Positions 52,764 through 61,110 of a stretch of DNA of 64,000 nt are shown in pieces. The stretch lies in the NCBI GenBank assembly GCA_963821505.1, contig CAWGEH010000004.1, forward strand, positions 310,001 to 374,000. The letters are read 5' to 3'. The notes beneath the pieces were generated by a model that worked only from the letters and a program-made list of their open reading frames with translations, was not told the DNA's origin and searched no databases. The position numbers and the translations under genes were made by a program. Each line of letters opens with the position of its first letter. Positions within the stretch are counted from its first letter, which is position 1. This stretch comes from VAZQ01 sp963821505. Its GTDB lineage: Bacteria; Pseudomonadota; Alphaproteobacteria; Rhizobiales; Xanthobacteraceae.

Positions 52764-53933
52764 CTACTCCGCCGCCTCGGCCGCTTTCGGCCGACGCTGG
52801 TCGAAGCGGCGCTCGAAGATGTGCTCGGCGATGCGGTTCTTCATGATCTCGATCGAGCCGCCCGCGATCATCCAGCCGCGGCAGCGCCGCATGCACCATT
52901 CCACCAGGCCGTCCTGGCTGTAGCCCAGCGCGCCCATGATCTGCACCGCTTCGCTCGCCACGTCGAAGCCAGCCTGGTTGCAGGCCGCCTTGGCGACCGC
53001 GGTCTCATAAGCCGAGGGCAGTCCGCGATCGGCATTGGCCGCGGCGCGATAGAGCAGGAGCTGCGCGCCTTCGAGCTTGATCGCCATGTCGGCGAATTTC
53101 CATTGCAGGCCCTGGAACTCGCACAGCGGCCGGCCGAACTGCTGCCGGGTCAGGGCATGTTCGCGCGCCTTGTCGAAGGCGTAGCGCCCGAACGCGAGCG
53201 AGCGGGCGGTGTTGCCCAGCCGCTCGATGTTGAAGCCGGCCATCTGCTTCTTGAAGCCGCCGGGTCCGAGCAGCACGTTCTCCGCCGGGATGCGGCAATT
53301 CTCGAAGTGGAGCTCGCACCACTCCTCGCCGCTCATGAAACTCGACGGCTGTCCGATCTTGAAGCCCGGCGTGTCGCGCTCGACGATCACCGAGCCGATG
53401 CCGTCGAGCCCCGGCCCGTAGCGCACGTAAACGAGAAAGATCGCGGCGTCGGGGCTGAAGGTGGAGAAGACCTTGCTGCCGTTGACGATGTAATGCGCGC
53501 CGTCCGGCTTCGCGCTGGTCTTGAGCTCGGTTGCGGCAGAGCCGGCGTCGGGTTCGGTGATGCCGAGGCTCATCACCATTCGGCCCTGCAGCAGGTCGGG
53601 GAGCCAGCGCGCTTTCTGCTGCGGCGTGCCGTATTCGGCGAAGGTGCGGATCGGGCCGAAATTGCCGAACTGGACGACGTCGGCGCTGCGCGGGCAGGAG
53701 GCGGCGACCTGCTCGATGGCGATGATGGCGTCCATCAGCGTTCCGCCCAGCCCGCCGTCGGCCTCCGGCAAGGTGATGCCCATCAGCCCCTGCGCGCCCA
53801 TCAGCTTGGCGACGTCGAATGGAAAGCGCGGATCATGCGCTCGACCGAGCGCATCCGGCGCGAGCTTGGCGAGTGCGAAGCGGCGTACCGATTGGGCGAA
53901 AGCCTGCTGCTCCTCGGTGAAGGTGAACTGCAT
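52764..53933 (-). CDS. acyl-CoA dehydrogenase
   Basis: 389 residues, complete three-domain fold: helical N-terminus (FTEEQQAFAQSVRRFA), beta domain with the FAD/substrate segment MSLGITEPDAGSAATELKT, and C-terminal helices with RQQFGRPLCEFQGLQWKFADM and QIMGALGYSQDGLVEWCMRRCRGWMIAGGSIEIMKN. The catalytic Glu of short- and medium-chain enzymes (in 'YEGT') is replaced by Gly here. A Glu in FNIERLGN is at the position used by isovaleryl- and long-chain-type enzymes, so activity is still likely. It lies between genes for a ThDP decarboxylase and an acyl-CoA synthetase, fitting oxidation of a short acyl-CoA in the same pathway. Confidence 0.9.
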   Translation of the reverse strand: MQFTFTEEQQAFAQSVRRFALAKLAPDALGRAHDPRFPFDVAKLMGAQGLMGITLPEADGGLGGTLMDAIIAIEQVAASCPRSADVVQFGNFGPIRTFAEYGTPQQKARWLPDLLQGRMVMSLGITEPDAGSAATELKTSAKPDGAHYIVNGSKVFSTFSPDAAIFLVYVRYGPGLDGIGSVIVERDTPGFKIGQPSSFMSGEEWCELHFENCRIPAENVLLGPGGFKKQMAGFNIERLGNTARSLAFGRYAFDKAREHALTRQQFGRPLCEFQGLQWKFADMAIKLEGAQLLLYRAAANADRGLPSAYETAVAKAACNQAGFDVASEAVQIMGALGYSQDGLVEWCMRRCRGWMIAGGSIEIMKNRIAEHIFERRFDQRRPKAAEAAE

Positions 53934-53946
53934 GGCTGCCTCTCTT

Positions 53947-54570
53947 TCAGGTTCCGGCGTCGTTCAATGCCGCGCGGAAGCGGTCGCGGCAGAGCGAGGC
54001 ATCAAAATTGCGCTTGAACTCGGGAGGCTCGGTCGGCTTCACCCGCAGGAGGACGAAGGACGCGCCGTTGCCTTCGCGCAGGAGGCGCGCGCCGTCGGCG
54101 ATGTCGGTCTTGGCCGCTACCGTGCGCGTGCGCGTGATGCCGCAGCCGATGGCGATCTTCTCGAGATCGACGCCGAGGCTGGTATGGCTCTGCTGCCAGC
54201 CGGTCTCGCCGTAATGGCCGTTGTCGACGCAGAGGATCGCGAGGTTTTTTGGATTGATCACCGCGATGGTGGCGAGCGCGCCGAGATTCATCAGGAGCTC
54301 GCCGTCCCCGGTGACAACCAGGACGCGCTTGTCCGGCCGCGCGAGCGCCAGGCCCAGCCCCATCATACAGGCGGCCCCCATGGCGCCGCCGAGCGAATAG
54401 ACGTGGGCGCCGTCGCCGGTTACCGCGCCGACGTCGCAGGCGGTGCCGCCCAGCCCGGCGATGAACAGAAAATCCTCGTGGCGGCCGATCAGCGCGGGCA
54501 CCGCTTCGCCGCGTTCCAGCACGAAGCCGCTTGCCGCGGCCGAGCCTGATGTCACGCTGCGCAGCGGCAT
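53947..54570 (-). CDS. ThDP-dependent decarboxylase, beta (ThDP-binding) subunit, sulfopyruvate/phosphonopyruvate-type
   Basis: 207 residues from ATG 54570. It corresponds to the C-terminal diphosphate-binding domain of ThDP enzymes. The magnesium-diphosphate motif is VVTGDGELLMNLGALATI...ILCVDNGHYGETGWQ (GDG then DN). The 'DNG.Y..TG.Q' ending is characteristic of sulfopyruvate (ComE) and phosphonopyruvate decarboxylases. The front carries the VYSLGGAMGAACMMGLGLAL loop. It needs the separate PYR-domain subunit encoded 11 bases upstream. Split subunits of this type decarboxylate 3-carbon 2-oxo acids with an acidic group; the actual substrate here is unknown. Confidence 0.85.
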   Translation of the reverse strand: MPLRSVTSGSAAASGFVLERGEAVPALIGRHEDFLFIAGLGGTACDVGAVTGDGAHVYSLGGAMGAACMMGLGLALARPDKRVLVVTGDGELLMNLGALATIAVINPKNLAILCVDNGHYGETGWQQSHTSLGVDLEKIAIGCGITRTRTVAAKTDIADGARLLREGNGASFVLLRVKPTEPPEFKRNFDASLCRDRFRAALNDAGT

Positions 54571-54581
54571 CGCTCGTCCCC

Positions 54582-55115
54582 TCAAAACGGCTTGGCGCCG
54601 ATGAGCCGCTGCGACAGCAGCACCGCCACGGACTGGCCACTCTTGAACACCATGGTCAGCGCCGCGCCGGTGGTTGCGATGACGTCTTGCGGCTGCTCGA
54701 TGCGCAGACAGATAACGCCCATGGCCTGCAACGCCGGCTGCGTCGCCTGACCCATGGGAAATTGCCATGGATTTCCCTCGCCGAAGTCGCCCCGCATGCT
54801 GACCAGGGTGAGGAACGGGAAGCGCCCGCCCTTGATCAGCGACAGCATGTTGATGCAGTTGCCGACTCCGCTCGACTGCATCAGCAGCACGCCGCGCGCG
54901 CCGCCGAGATCGGCGCCGGCGATCAGCGCCACGCCCTCCTCTTCGGTGGTCAGCGCGATCGAATGAGCATCAGGGTCGGCGAGCGAACGGTCGATGAGGA
55001 TGCTGTGCCCGGCGTCGGGCACATAGGCGAATTGGGTGATGCCGTGGCGGCGCAGCAGATCGTAGAGATCATGCTGCCAGCCGGTGCGTGCCTTCGTACT
55101 AGCGGCCGCGTCCAT
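54582..55115 (-). CDS. ThDP-dependent decarboxylase, alpha (pyrimidine-binding) subunit
   Basis: 177 residues from ATG 55115 (GGCGGAG seven bases upstream; ATG 55121 is too close to it). It is the N-terminal PYR domain: LLRRHGITQFAYVPDAGHSILI, then the catalytic Glu in LTTEEEGVALIAGADLGGARG, and VLLMQSSGVGNCINMLSLI. This is the ComD/sulfopyruvate-decarboxylase-alpha pattern. With the beta subunit downstream it forms a heteromeric enzyme. A second alpha/beta pair with the same layout is at 59846-61006 on the other strand, and the four Bug binding-protein genes lie between the two pairs. Confidence 0.85.
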   Translation of the reverse strand: MDAAASTKARTGWQHDLYDLLRRHGITQFAYVPDAGHSILIDRSLADPDAHSIALTTEEEGVALIAGADLGGARGVLLMQSSGVGNCINMLSLIKGGRFPFLTLVSMRGDFGEGNPWQFPMGQATQPALQAMGVICLRIEQPQDVIATTGAALTMVFKSGQSVAVLLSQRLIGAKPF

Positions 55116-55144
55116 GATCATTCTCCGCCGAGCGTACGCCCCCG

Positions 55145-55339
55145 CGTGTCCGGGGCGAGTGGAGCGAAGCGCAACGAGACCCGGGACCCAGAGGCCTTGC
55201 CGCTTATACCGTACGTGCCGCCTCTGGGTCCCGGATCTTCACTCGCACGCAGTCGGGTTTAGCCGACCTGCGCATTTTAAAGTTAAAGTACCGATCTCGG
55301 ATAAGCCCCAGATCGACGCGCTCGCTCGTCCGGGACACG
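55145..55339. repeat. composite palindromic element
   Basis: CCGGGACCCAGAGGC (55181-55195) pairs perfectly with GCCTCTGGGTCCCGG (55220-55234). Outer sequences CGTGTCCGGGG (from 55145) and CCGGGACACG (55330-55339) pair imperfectly. It fills the gap between the ThDP alpha gene and the first Bug gene. Confidence 0.8.
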
Positions 55340-55348
55340 AGATCAAAT

Positions 55349-56320
55349 TCACTGTGCCTTCGCGCCCGATGTCTTGACGATCGCCGACCACTTGGTCTCC
55401 TCGCGGTCGATGTCGGCGGCGTATTCCTCGGGCGTCGACGCAAGCGGCTCGGCGCCGTCCTGTGCCAGCCGCGACTTGAGGTCGTCGGACATGACCGCGG
55501 CGCGCAGCGCAACGCTGAGCTTGTCGACGATCGGGCGCGGCGTACCGGCCGGCGCCACTATCCCGTAGTGCAGCACCGCCTCGTAGCCCGGCAGCACCGC
55601 TTCCGCGACCGTCGGCAGTTCCGGGAAAATGGCCGAACGCTTGGCGCCGGTCACCGCGAGCGCGCGCACTTTGCCGTCCTTCACCAGCCCGACCGCGGGC
55701 GGCAGCGAGCTGAAATAGATCGCGACATGGCCGCCGACGAGATCGCTCAGCGCCGGCGAACTGCCTTTGTACGGAATATGCGTGAGCTTGATACCGGTCA
55801 TGGCCGCGAAATATTCGGTGCCGAGGTGGATGCCGCTCCCGGTGCCAGCCGAGGCATAATTGAGCTTGCCGGGCTCGCGCTTGGCGAGCGCGATCAGATC
55901 GGGGATGGAGCGCACCGGCAGCGACGGGTTGACGCAAACCACCAGCGCGCTGGTGGCGATGAGGCCGATCGGTGCGAAATCCTTGCGCGGGTCGTAGCCG
56001 ACATTGGCGTAGAGCGTCGGGTTGATCGCCAGCGTGCCGGTGCCGCCCAGCCCGAGCGTATAGCCGTCGGGTTCGGCCTTGGCGATCTGGCGGGTGGCGA
56101 TGCTGCCGCCGGCGCCGCCGCGGTTCTCGATGACGATCTGCTGCCCGAGCGTCTTGCTCATCTTCTCGGCGGCGGTCCGCGCCATGACGTCGTTGCCGCC
56201 GCCCGCGGCGTAGGGAACGATCAGCGTGATCGGCCGGCTCGGATAATCCTGGGCGGCGGCCGTGACCGGCGCGCCGGACATCGCCGCCAACAGGGCGACG
56301 ACGGGCAAGGTGAGCTTCAT
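55349..56320 (-). CDS. Bug/TctC-family binding protein (1 of 4 in tandem)
   Basis: 323 residues from ATG 56320. The signal peptide is MKLTLPVVALLAAMSGAPVTAAAQ. The mature start DYPSRPITLIVPYAAGGGND, then VIENRGGAGG, PDGYTL, DFAPIGLIATS and THIPYKGSSPAL are the standard Bug landmarks; these proteins bind carboxylates through the two beta-loops. Bug proteins are the periplasmic part of tripartite tricarboxylate transporters, but many are orphans used for sensing or for shared membrane parts. No TctA or TctB gene is in the window. It lies nearest to the ThDP decarboxylase genes and is on the same strand. Confidence 0.9.
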   Translation of the reverse strand: MKLTLPVVALLAAMSGAPVTAAAQDYPSRPITLIVPYAAGGGNDVMARTAAEKMSKTLGQQIVIENRGGAGGSIATRQIAKAEPDGYTLGLGGTGTLAINPTLYANVGYDPRKDFAPIGLIATSALVVCVNPSLPVRSIPDLIALAKREPGKLNYASAGTGSGIHLGTEYFAAMTGIKLTHIPYKGSSPALSDLVGGHVAIYFSSLPPAVGLVKDGKVRALAVTGAKRSAIFPELPTVAEAVLPGYEAVLHYGIVAPAGTPRPIVDKLSVALRAAVMSDDLKSRLAQDGAEPLASTPEEYAADIDREETKWSAIVKTSGAKAQ

Positions 56321-56337
56321 GGACCGCCTCGCGATGA

Positions 56338-57324
56338 TCATTGCGCCTTGAGCCCGATCGACTTGATCAGCGTCGACCATTTGGTTTCCTCGCGATCGAT
56401 CACGGCGGCGTGCTCCTCCGGCGTGGTCGGCATCGGCTCGGCGCCCTCCTGATGCAGGCGCTTGCGGACTTCTTCGGTGGCGAGCGCGGCTCGCAGTTCC
56501 TTGTTCAGCCGCTCGATGATCGGCCGCGGCGTGCCGGCCGGGGCCACGAGCCCGTAGCTCAGGACGGCGTCGAAGCCAGGCAGGCCGGATTCGGCAACGG
56601 TCGGCAAATCCGGGAACAGGGCGGAGCGCTTCAACGAGGTTCCCGCGAGCGCGCGGATCAAACCGCTCTCGAGTGCGCCGCGCGAGACCGGGATCGGATT
56701 GAAGCCGACCTTGACGTGGCCGCCGGCCAGATCGGTCGTCAGCGCATTCGAACCCTTGTAAGGTATCAGCTGGACTTTGACGCCGGCCTGCTGCGCGAAC
56801 AGTACCGCCGCGAGATAATTGACCGTGCCGGTGCCAGGCGTGCCAACTTGGAAGGGCTCGCTCGAAGCTTGCATCATCGCGATCAATTCCTTGACATCGC
56901 GGACGGGCAAGTTCGGATGCACGAGCAGCAGGGCGGGCGCCGATGCGATCAGGCCGATCGGTGCGAAGTCCTTGCGCGGGTCATAGCCCACATTGTGAAA
57001 CAGGCTTGGACCGGTTGCCAGTGTGGACGTATAGCCCAACAGGATGGTGTAGCCGTCGGGTGGCGCACCGTGCGCGACCTGGCGGGTCCCCACGCTTCCG
57101 CTCCCTCCGGCGGCGCGGTTCTCGACCACCACCTGTTGGCCGAGCGCGGCGCTGAGCTTGTCGGCGACCGCGCGCGCCATGATGTCGTTGCTGCCGCCTG
57201 GGGGCAGCGGAACGACCAGCGTGATCGGCCGGTTCGGATAGTCCTGCGCCGTTGCCGGCGCCGGTACGGCGGTGAGCGCAACGAGCACCGCCAGCGCCGC
57301 AATGGTCGTGGTGCAATTCGCCAT
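56338..57324 (-). CDS. Bug/TctC-family binding protein (2 of 4 in tandem)
   Basis: 328 residues from ATG 57324. The signal peptide MANCTTTIAALAVLVALTAVPAPATAQ precedes DYPNRPITLVVPLPPGGSND. VVENRAAGGSG and PPDGYTILLGY follow. The ligand segment FQVGTPGTGTVNYLAAVLFAQQAGV differs from the other three copies, suggesting a different ligand. It is 17 bases before the next gene in the array. All four copies share the closing pattern 'EEHAAVIDREETKWS', consistent with tandem duplication followed by divergence. Confidence 0.9.
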   Translation of the reverse strand: MANCTTTIAALAVLVALTAVPAPATAQDYPNRPITLVVPLPPGGSNDIMARAVADKLSAALGQQVVVENRAAGGSGSVGTRQVAHGAPPDGYTILLGYTSTLATGPSLFHNVGYDPRKDFAPIGLIASAPALLLVHPNLPVRDVKELIAMMQASSEPFQVGTPGTGTVNYLAAVLFAQQAGVKVQLIPYKGSNALTTDLAGGHVKVGFNPIPVSRGALESGLIRALAGTSLKRSALFPDLPTVAESGLPGFDAVLSYGLVAPAGTPRPIIERLNKELRAALATEEVRKRLHQEGAEPMPTTPEEHAAVIDREETKWSTLIKSIGLKAQ

Positions 57325-57431
57325 CGCATCGTCCTCTCATTCACCCCGGAAACCGATTGCCGCGGTGAGCACGGTCCCCCGCCGTCACGTCGTCCCGGCC
57401 GGGTCTGGCGCCCGCTATCTGCTGCGTGTCT

Positions 57432-58415
57432 CTACTCTGCCTTGGCGCCCGACGCCTTCACGACCTTGGACCACTGGGTTTCCTCGCGATCGATGTCTGC
57501 GGCATAGTCCGCCGGCGTCGACGGCAGCGGCTCGGCGCCGTCGATCGCGAGCCGCGCCCGCACATCGTCGCTCGCGAGCGCGGCGTTGAGCGCCGCGTTG
57601 AGCTTCGCAATGATCGCGCGCGGGGTGTCCGGCGGCGCGACCAGGCCATAGCGCAGCACCGCTTCGAAGCCGGGCAACGCGGCCTCCGCGATGGTCGGTA
57701 CGTCCGGCAGCAGGGTCGATCGCACCGCGCTGGTGACGGCCAGCATGCGCAGCCTCCCGCTGCTGGCATTTTCGTGCGTTGCCGGAACCGGCGCGAACGC
57801 CATCGGAATATGACCGCCGAGGAGGTCGGTGATGGCGGGTCCGGTTCCCTTGTACGGAATGTGGGTGATTTTCACGCCCGCGGCGGTGGCGAAATATTCT
57901 CCGCAGACGTGGCTGACCGTGCCGATGCCGGCCGAGCCGTAGTTGAGCTTGCCGGGATTGGCCTTGGCATAGGCGATCAGCTCGGGGACCGAATGGACCG
58001 GCAACGAGGGATGCACCACCAGCGTATTGGGCGCGGTTGCGATCCGTCCGATCGGCTCGAAATCGGTGCGCGGATCGTAGCCGGCATTGCCGTAAAGCGT
58101 CGGCCCGATCGCCAGCGTGCCGGTATATCCCAAGAGGATGGTATAGCCGTCGCCCGCGCTCTTCGCGACCGCGCGGCTGCCGATGGTGCCGCCGGCGCCG
58201 CCGCGGTTGTCGACCACGATCGACTGGCCGAGCGCCTCGCTCATCTTGTCGGCCACGATCCGCGCGACGATGGTCGTGCTGCCGCCGGGCGGGAACGGCA
58301 CCACCAGCGTGATCGGCCGGTTCGGATAGTCCTGCGCGGAGGCGGCCGCGGTGCCGAGCCCCGCGATCAGCGCTGCCGCGCGCAAGAGGTTACAAAGGGC
58401 CCCCGGCTTTGGCAT
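57432..58415 (-). CDS. Bug/TctC-family binding protein (3 of 4 in tandem)
   Basis: 327 residues from ATG 58415. The signal peptide MPKPGALCNLLRAAALIAGLGTAAASAQ is followed by DYPNRPITLVVPFPPGGSTT. VVDNRGGAGG, GYTILLGYTGTLAIGP and THIPYKGTGPAITDLLGG are conserved. The C-terminus YAADIDREETQWSKVVKASGAKAE resembles copy 1 closely. It is separated from copy 2 by 107 bases with no clear terminator, so the array is probably one transcript. Confidence 0.9.
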   Translation of the reverse strand: MPKPGALCNLLRAAALIAGLGTAAASAQDYPNRPITLVVPFPPGGSTTIVARIVADKMSEALGQSIVVDNRGGAGGTIGSRAVAKSAGDGYTILLGYTGTLAIGPTLYGNAGYDPRTDFEPIGRIATAPNTLVVHPSLPVHSVPELIAYAKANPGKLNYGSAGIGTVSHVCGEYFATAAGVKITHIPYKGTGPAITDLLGGHIPMAFAPVPATHENASSGRLRMLAVTSAVRSTLLPDVPTIAEAALPGFEAVLRYGLVAPPDTPRAIIAKLNAALNAALASDDVRARLAIDGAEPLPSTPADYAADIDREETQWSKVVKASGAKAE

Positions 58416-58493
58416 GCGGACGTTTCCTTTTCGTTGCCATTTTGATTGTGTTGATTGTGCGTGTTGATCGTGCTGGGTCGTTCACGCTGCCGG

Positions 58494-59465
58494 TCATTCC
58501 GGCTTGATGCCCACGGCCTTCACCAGATCCGACCACATCGTCACCTCGCGGTCGATGATGGCGGCATGCTCGGCGGGCGTGGTCGGCTCCGGCTCGGCGC
58601 CCTCGACGGCAAGCCGCTGCCGCACCTCGTCGGTCGCCAGCGCGGCGTTGAGCGCGCCGTTGAGCTTCGCGACGATCGCGGGTGGGGTGCCGGCCGGCGC
58701 GGCAAGGCCCCACCGCAGCGGCATTTCGTAGCCCGGCAGTCCGACCTCTGCGAATGTCGGCACCGCCGGGAGCAGAGGCGAACGCTTGGCTCCCGTCACC
58801 GCGAGCGCATAGATCGTGCCGGCGAGGACGTGGCTGTGCGCATTCGGGATCGCGCTGATCAGCACGCCGATATGGCCGCCGAGCAAATCGTTCAGCGCCG
58901 GCCCGGCGCCCTTGTAGGGGACATGCGACACCTTCATCCCGGTGCGATAGGCCAGGAGCTCGACCGTGAGGTGATTGAGCGTGCCGGTGCCGGGCGATCC
59001 GTAGGGGATCGGAGCGGCGCTCTCCTTGCCGATTTTGATCAATTCGGCCATCGAGCGGGCGGGGAAGCTCGGATGCACCGCAATCAGGTTGGGCGTTGCC
59101 GCGATCAGGCCGATCGGAGCGAAGTCTTTGCGCGGATCGTAGCCGAGGTTCGCAAACAGGCTCGGAGAAGTCCCGACGGTGGCGCTGGTGACCACCAGGA
59201 TCGTATAGCCGTCGGGCGCGGCCCCCGCGACCGCGCGCGTTGCGATGGTGCCGCCGGCGCCGCCGCGGTTGTCGATGACGATCTGCTGGCCGAGCGTCTC
59301 GCTCATCTTGTCCGCGACGGCGCGCGCCGCGGTGCTGGCGCTGCCGCCCGGCGCAAACGGAACCACGAGCGTGATCGGGCGCGTCGGATAGGTCTCCGCA
59401 ACCGCAGGTCCCGATAGCGCAAGCACGCTCCACACGGCGAGCAGGGTGGAAATCCTGTGCATCAT
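58494..59465 (-). CDS. Bug/TctC-family binding protein (4 of 4 in tandem)
   Basis: 323 residues from ATG 59465 (a second ATG follows directly). The signal peptide MMHRISTLLAVWSVLALSGPAVA precedes ETYPTRPITLVVPFAPGGSAS. VIDNRGGAGG, PDGYTILVVTSATVGTSP and SHVPYKGAGPALNDLLGG are present. It is the first gene of the minus-strand run that continues through copies 3-1, the ThDP decarboxylase, acyl-CoA dehydrogenase, acyl-CoA synthetase and PrpD. Two palindromic elements lie directly upstream. Confidence 0.9.
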   Translation of the reverse strand: MMHRISTLLAVWSVLALSGPAVAETYPTRPITLVVPFAPGGSASTAARAVADKMSETLGQQIVIDNRGGAGGTIATRAVAGAAPDGYTILVVTSATVGTSPSLFANLGYDPRKDFAPIGLIAATPNLIAVHPSFPARSMAELIKIGKESAAPIPYGSPGTGTLNHLTVELLAYRTGMKVSHVPYKGAGPALNDLLGGHIGVLISAIPNAHSHVLAGTIYALAVTGAKRSPLLPAVPTFAEVGLPGYEMPLRWGLAAPAGTPPAIVAKLNGALNAALATDEVRQRLAVEGAEPEPTTPAEHAAIIDREVTMWSDLVKAVGIKPE

Positions 59466-59489
59466 CGGTATCCTCCAGAGTCGTCGACA

Positions 59490-59565
59490 CTAGTGTCCCG
59501 GTCCCGACGTTCGTATCCCTTTGCAGCGCGCACTCATACGAACGCCGGAACCAAAGGGACACTAG
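59490..59565. repeat. palindromic element starting CTAGTGT
   Basis: CTAGTGTCCC (59490-59499) pairs with GGGACACTAG (59556-59565), and CGTTCGTAT (59508-59516) pairs with ATACGAACG (59536-59544). Both are perfect. It lies 25 bases upstream of the Bug copy 4 start. Confidence 0.85.
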
Positions 59566-59581
59566 CAACTATATGATTCTA

Positions 59582-59653
59582 GTGTGGCTTTGGATTTGAC
59601 GTTCCTACGAAGGACTCGCCGCAACGCTGGTAGGAACGTCAAATCCGCCACAC
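59582..59653. repeat. palindromic element with 17-bp perfect stem
   Basis: GGATTTGACGTTCCTAC (59592-59608) pairs with its exact complement at 59630-59646. GTGTGGC (59582-59588) pairs with GCCACAC (59647-59653). Like the element just before it, it begins with CTAGTGT, so the two may be related family members inserted side by side. The remaining spacer to 59845 holds nothing recognisable. Confidence 0.85.
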
Positions 59654-59845
59654 AAGCTGGCCTCACGCGGTCGCGTGTCGCGAGCCATCCTCGCACTCTG
59701 TCCCATCTTTGCAACCGGGCGGCAGATAGGCTAGGGGTCAATCGACCGGCGTGACGCTTCATCACACGTGTCGCGATTGCCGGCGCGCCGGTGGCGGCAA
59801 TGGAGTGTCGGTTGCGGATGACGGGCTGTTCATGACGGGCTGCGC

Positions 59846-60370
59846 ATGACTTGGGCGGAGCGCTTTCTCCACACGCTGAAGGAGAACGACGTCAGGCTTG
59901 TGTCCTACGTCCCCGACAACGTGCTCACGCCGCTGATCGCCGGCGCCGCGGCCGACAACTATTTCATGTCGGTCGGCGCGACGCGCGAGGACGAGGCGGT
60001 CGGCACCTTGGCCGGCGCCTATATGGGCGGGTTGCGTGGCGTGGCGATGATGCAGACCAGCGGCTTCGCGCTTATCGCCAACGCGCTCGCGTCGCTGATC
60101 GTGCCGTACCAGATCCCGGCGATCATCGTGGTTTCCGAGCGTGGCACCCTGGGCGAGTTCAACATCGGCCAGGTCACGGTCGCGCGCACCATGCGGCCGG
60201 TGCTCGACTCGATCGCGGTCACGCATCATACGCTGAGCGACGAAGCGACCATGCCGTTCATCGTCGACAAGTCGATCAAGCAGGCGTTCACCACGCAAAG
60301 CCCTGTCGTGTTCATCCTCTCGCCGCTCCTGACCGGCGGCAATCCGCTGGCAGCGGCCAAATTGACGTGA
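59846..60370 (+). CDS. ThDP-dependent decarboxylase, alpha (pyrimidine-binding) subunit, second pair
   Basis: 174 residues from ATG 59846. A PYR-domain-only protein: LKENDVRLVSYVPDNVLTPLI, catalytic Glu in VGATREDEAVGTLAGAYMGG, and VAMMQTSGFALIANALASL. It resembles the alpha subunit at 54582-55115 in size and motif order but differs throughout in sequence, for example SERGTLGEFNIGQ in place of SMRGDFGEGNPWQ. Its partner gene starts 12 bases after its stop. It is likely the sulfopyruvate/phosphonopyruvate decarboxylase type; the substrate is unknown. It is divergent from the Bug array. Confidence 0.85.
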   Translation: MTWAERFLHTLKENDVRLVSYVPDNVLTPLIAGAAADNYFMSVGATREDEAVGTLAGAYMGGLRGVAMMQTSGFALIANALASLIVPYQIPAIIVVSERGTLGEFNIGQVTVARTMRPVLDSIAVTHHTLSDEATMPFIVDKSIKQAFTTQSPVVFILSPLLTGGNPLAAAKLT

Positions 60371-60382
60371 GGGGGCGCGGAC

Positions 60383-61006
60383 GTGCCTGCTTCCACCATC
60401 GATGCTGCGGCCGTGAAGGTGCTCAACCGCGCCGATTTGACGAAATGCCTGGTGGCGAAACTTGCGTGCGACGAAGCCGTGGTCGCCGGCATCGGCAACA
60501 CCAATTTCGATCTCTATGCCGCCGGCCATCGCCCGCAGAATTTCTACATGCTTGGCAGCATGGGCCTGGCCTGCCCGATCGCGCTCGGCGTCGCGCTCGC
60601 CCAGCCCGAGCGCGGCGTGATCGCGCTCGAAGGCGACGGTTCGATCCTGATGGCGCTCGGCTGTCTCGCCACTATCGGCATGGTCAAGCCGCGTAACCTC
60701 ACCATCCTGATCATGGACAACGGCATCTACCAGATCACCGGCAAGCAGGCGGCCGCGACGGCCGGCAGCGCCGATATCGTCGCCATCGCGCGCGGCGCGG
60801 GCATCGCGAACAGCTACTGGGTGCGCGACGCGGCGCATTTCGAGCAATTGATCGCGCGGCGCTTCGACGAGGGCGGGCCGGTTCTGCTGGCGGTGAAGAT
60901 CGACGATCAGGGCGGCACCGCGCAGACCCCGCGAGATCCTCCGCTCATCCGCCAGCGCTTCATGCGCGGGCTCGGGACCGGGCGGCAAAGCGCACTCGAC
61001 GTCTAG
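60383..61006 (+). CDS. ThDP-dependent decarboxylase, beta (ThDP-binding) subunit, second pair
   Basis: 207 residues from GTG 60383. The front VVAGIGNTNFDLYAAGHRPQNFYMLGSMGLACPIALGVAL is typical of ComE-like subunits. The diphosphate motif is ALEGDGSILMALGCLATI followed by ILIMDNGIYQITGKQ. The C-terminus binds no recognised extra cofactor. It pairs with the alpha subunit just upstream. Compared with the beta subunit at 53947-54570 the two agree at the motifs but little elsewhere, so this is an old duplication or separate acquisition rather than a recent copy. Confidence 0.85.
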   Translation: MPASTIDAAAVKVLNRADLTKCLVAKLACDEAVVAGIGNTNFDLYAAGHRPQNFYMLGSMGLACPIALGVALAQPERGVIALEGDGSILMALGCLATIGMVKPRNLTILIMDNGIYQITGKQAAATAGSADIVAIARGAGIANSYWVRDAAHFEQLIARRFDEGGPVLLAVKIDDQGGTAQTPRDPPLIRQRFMRGLGTGRQSALDV

Positions 61007-61110
61007 CGATCGCACCGGAATGCGCATGTGCTCGGAGCGCGGCTAGATCAGGGCCCGAAAGTTGCAGAGTTTTCGGATAAGACCCAACCTGCACGTTTGA
61101 CCGTTTTCTC

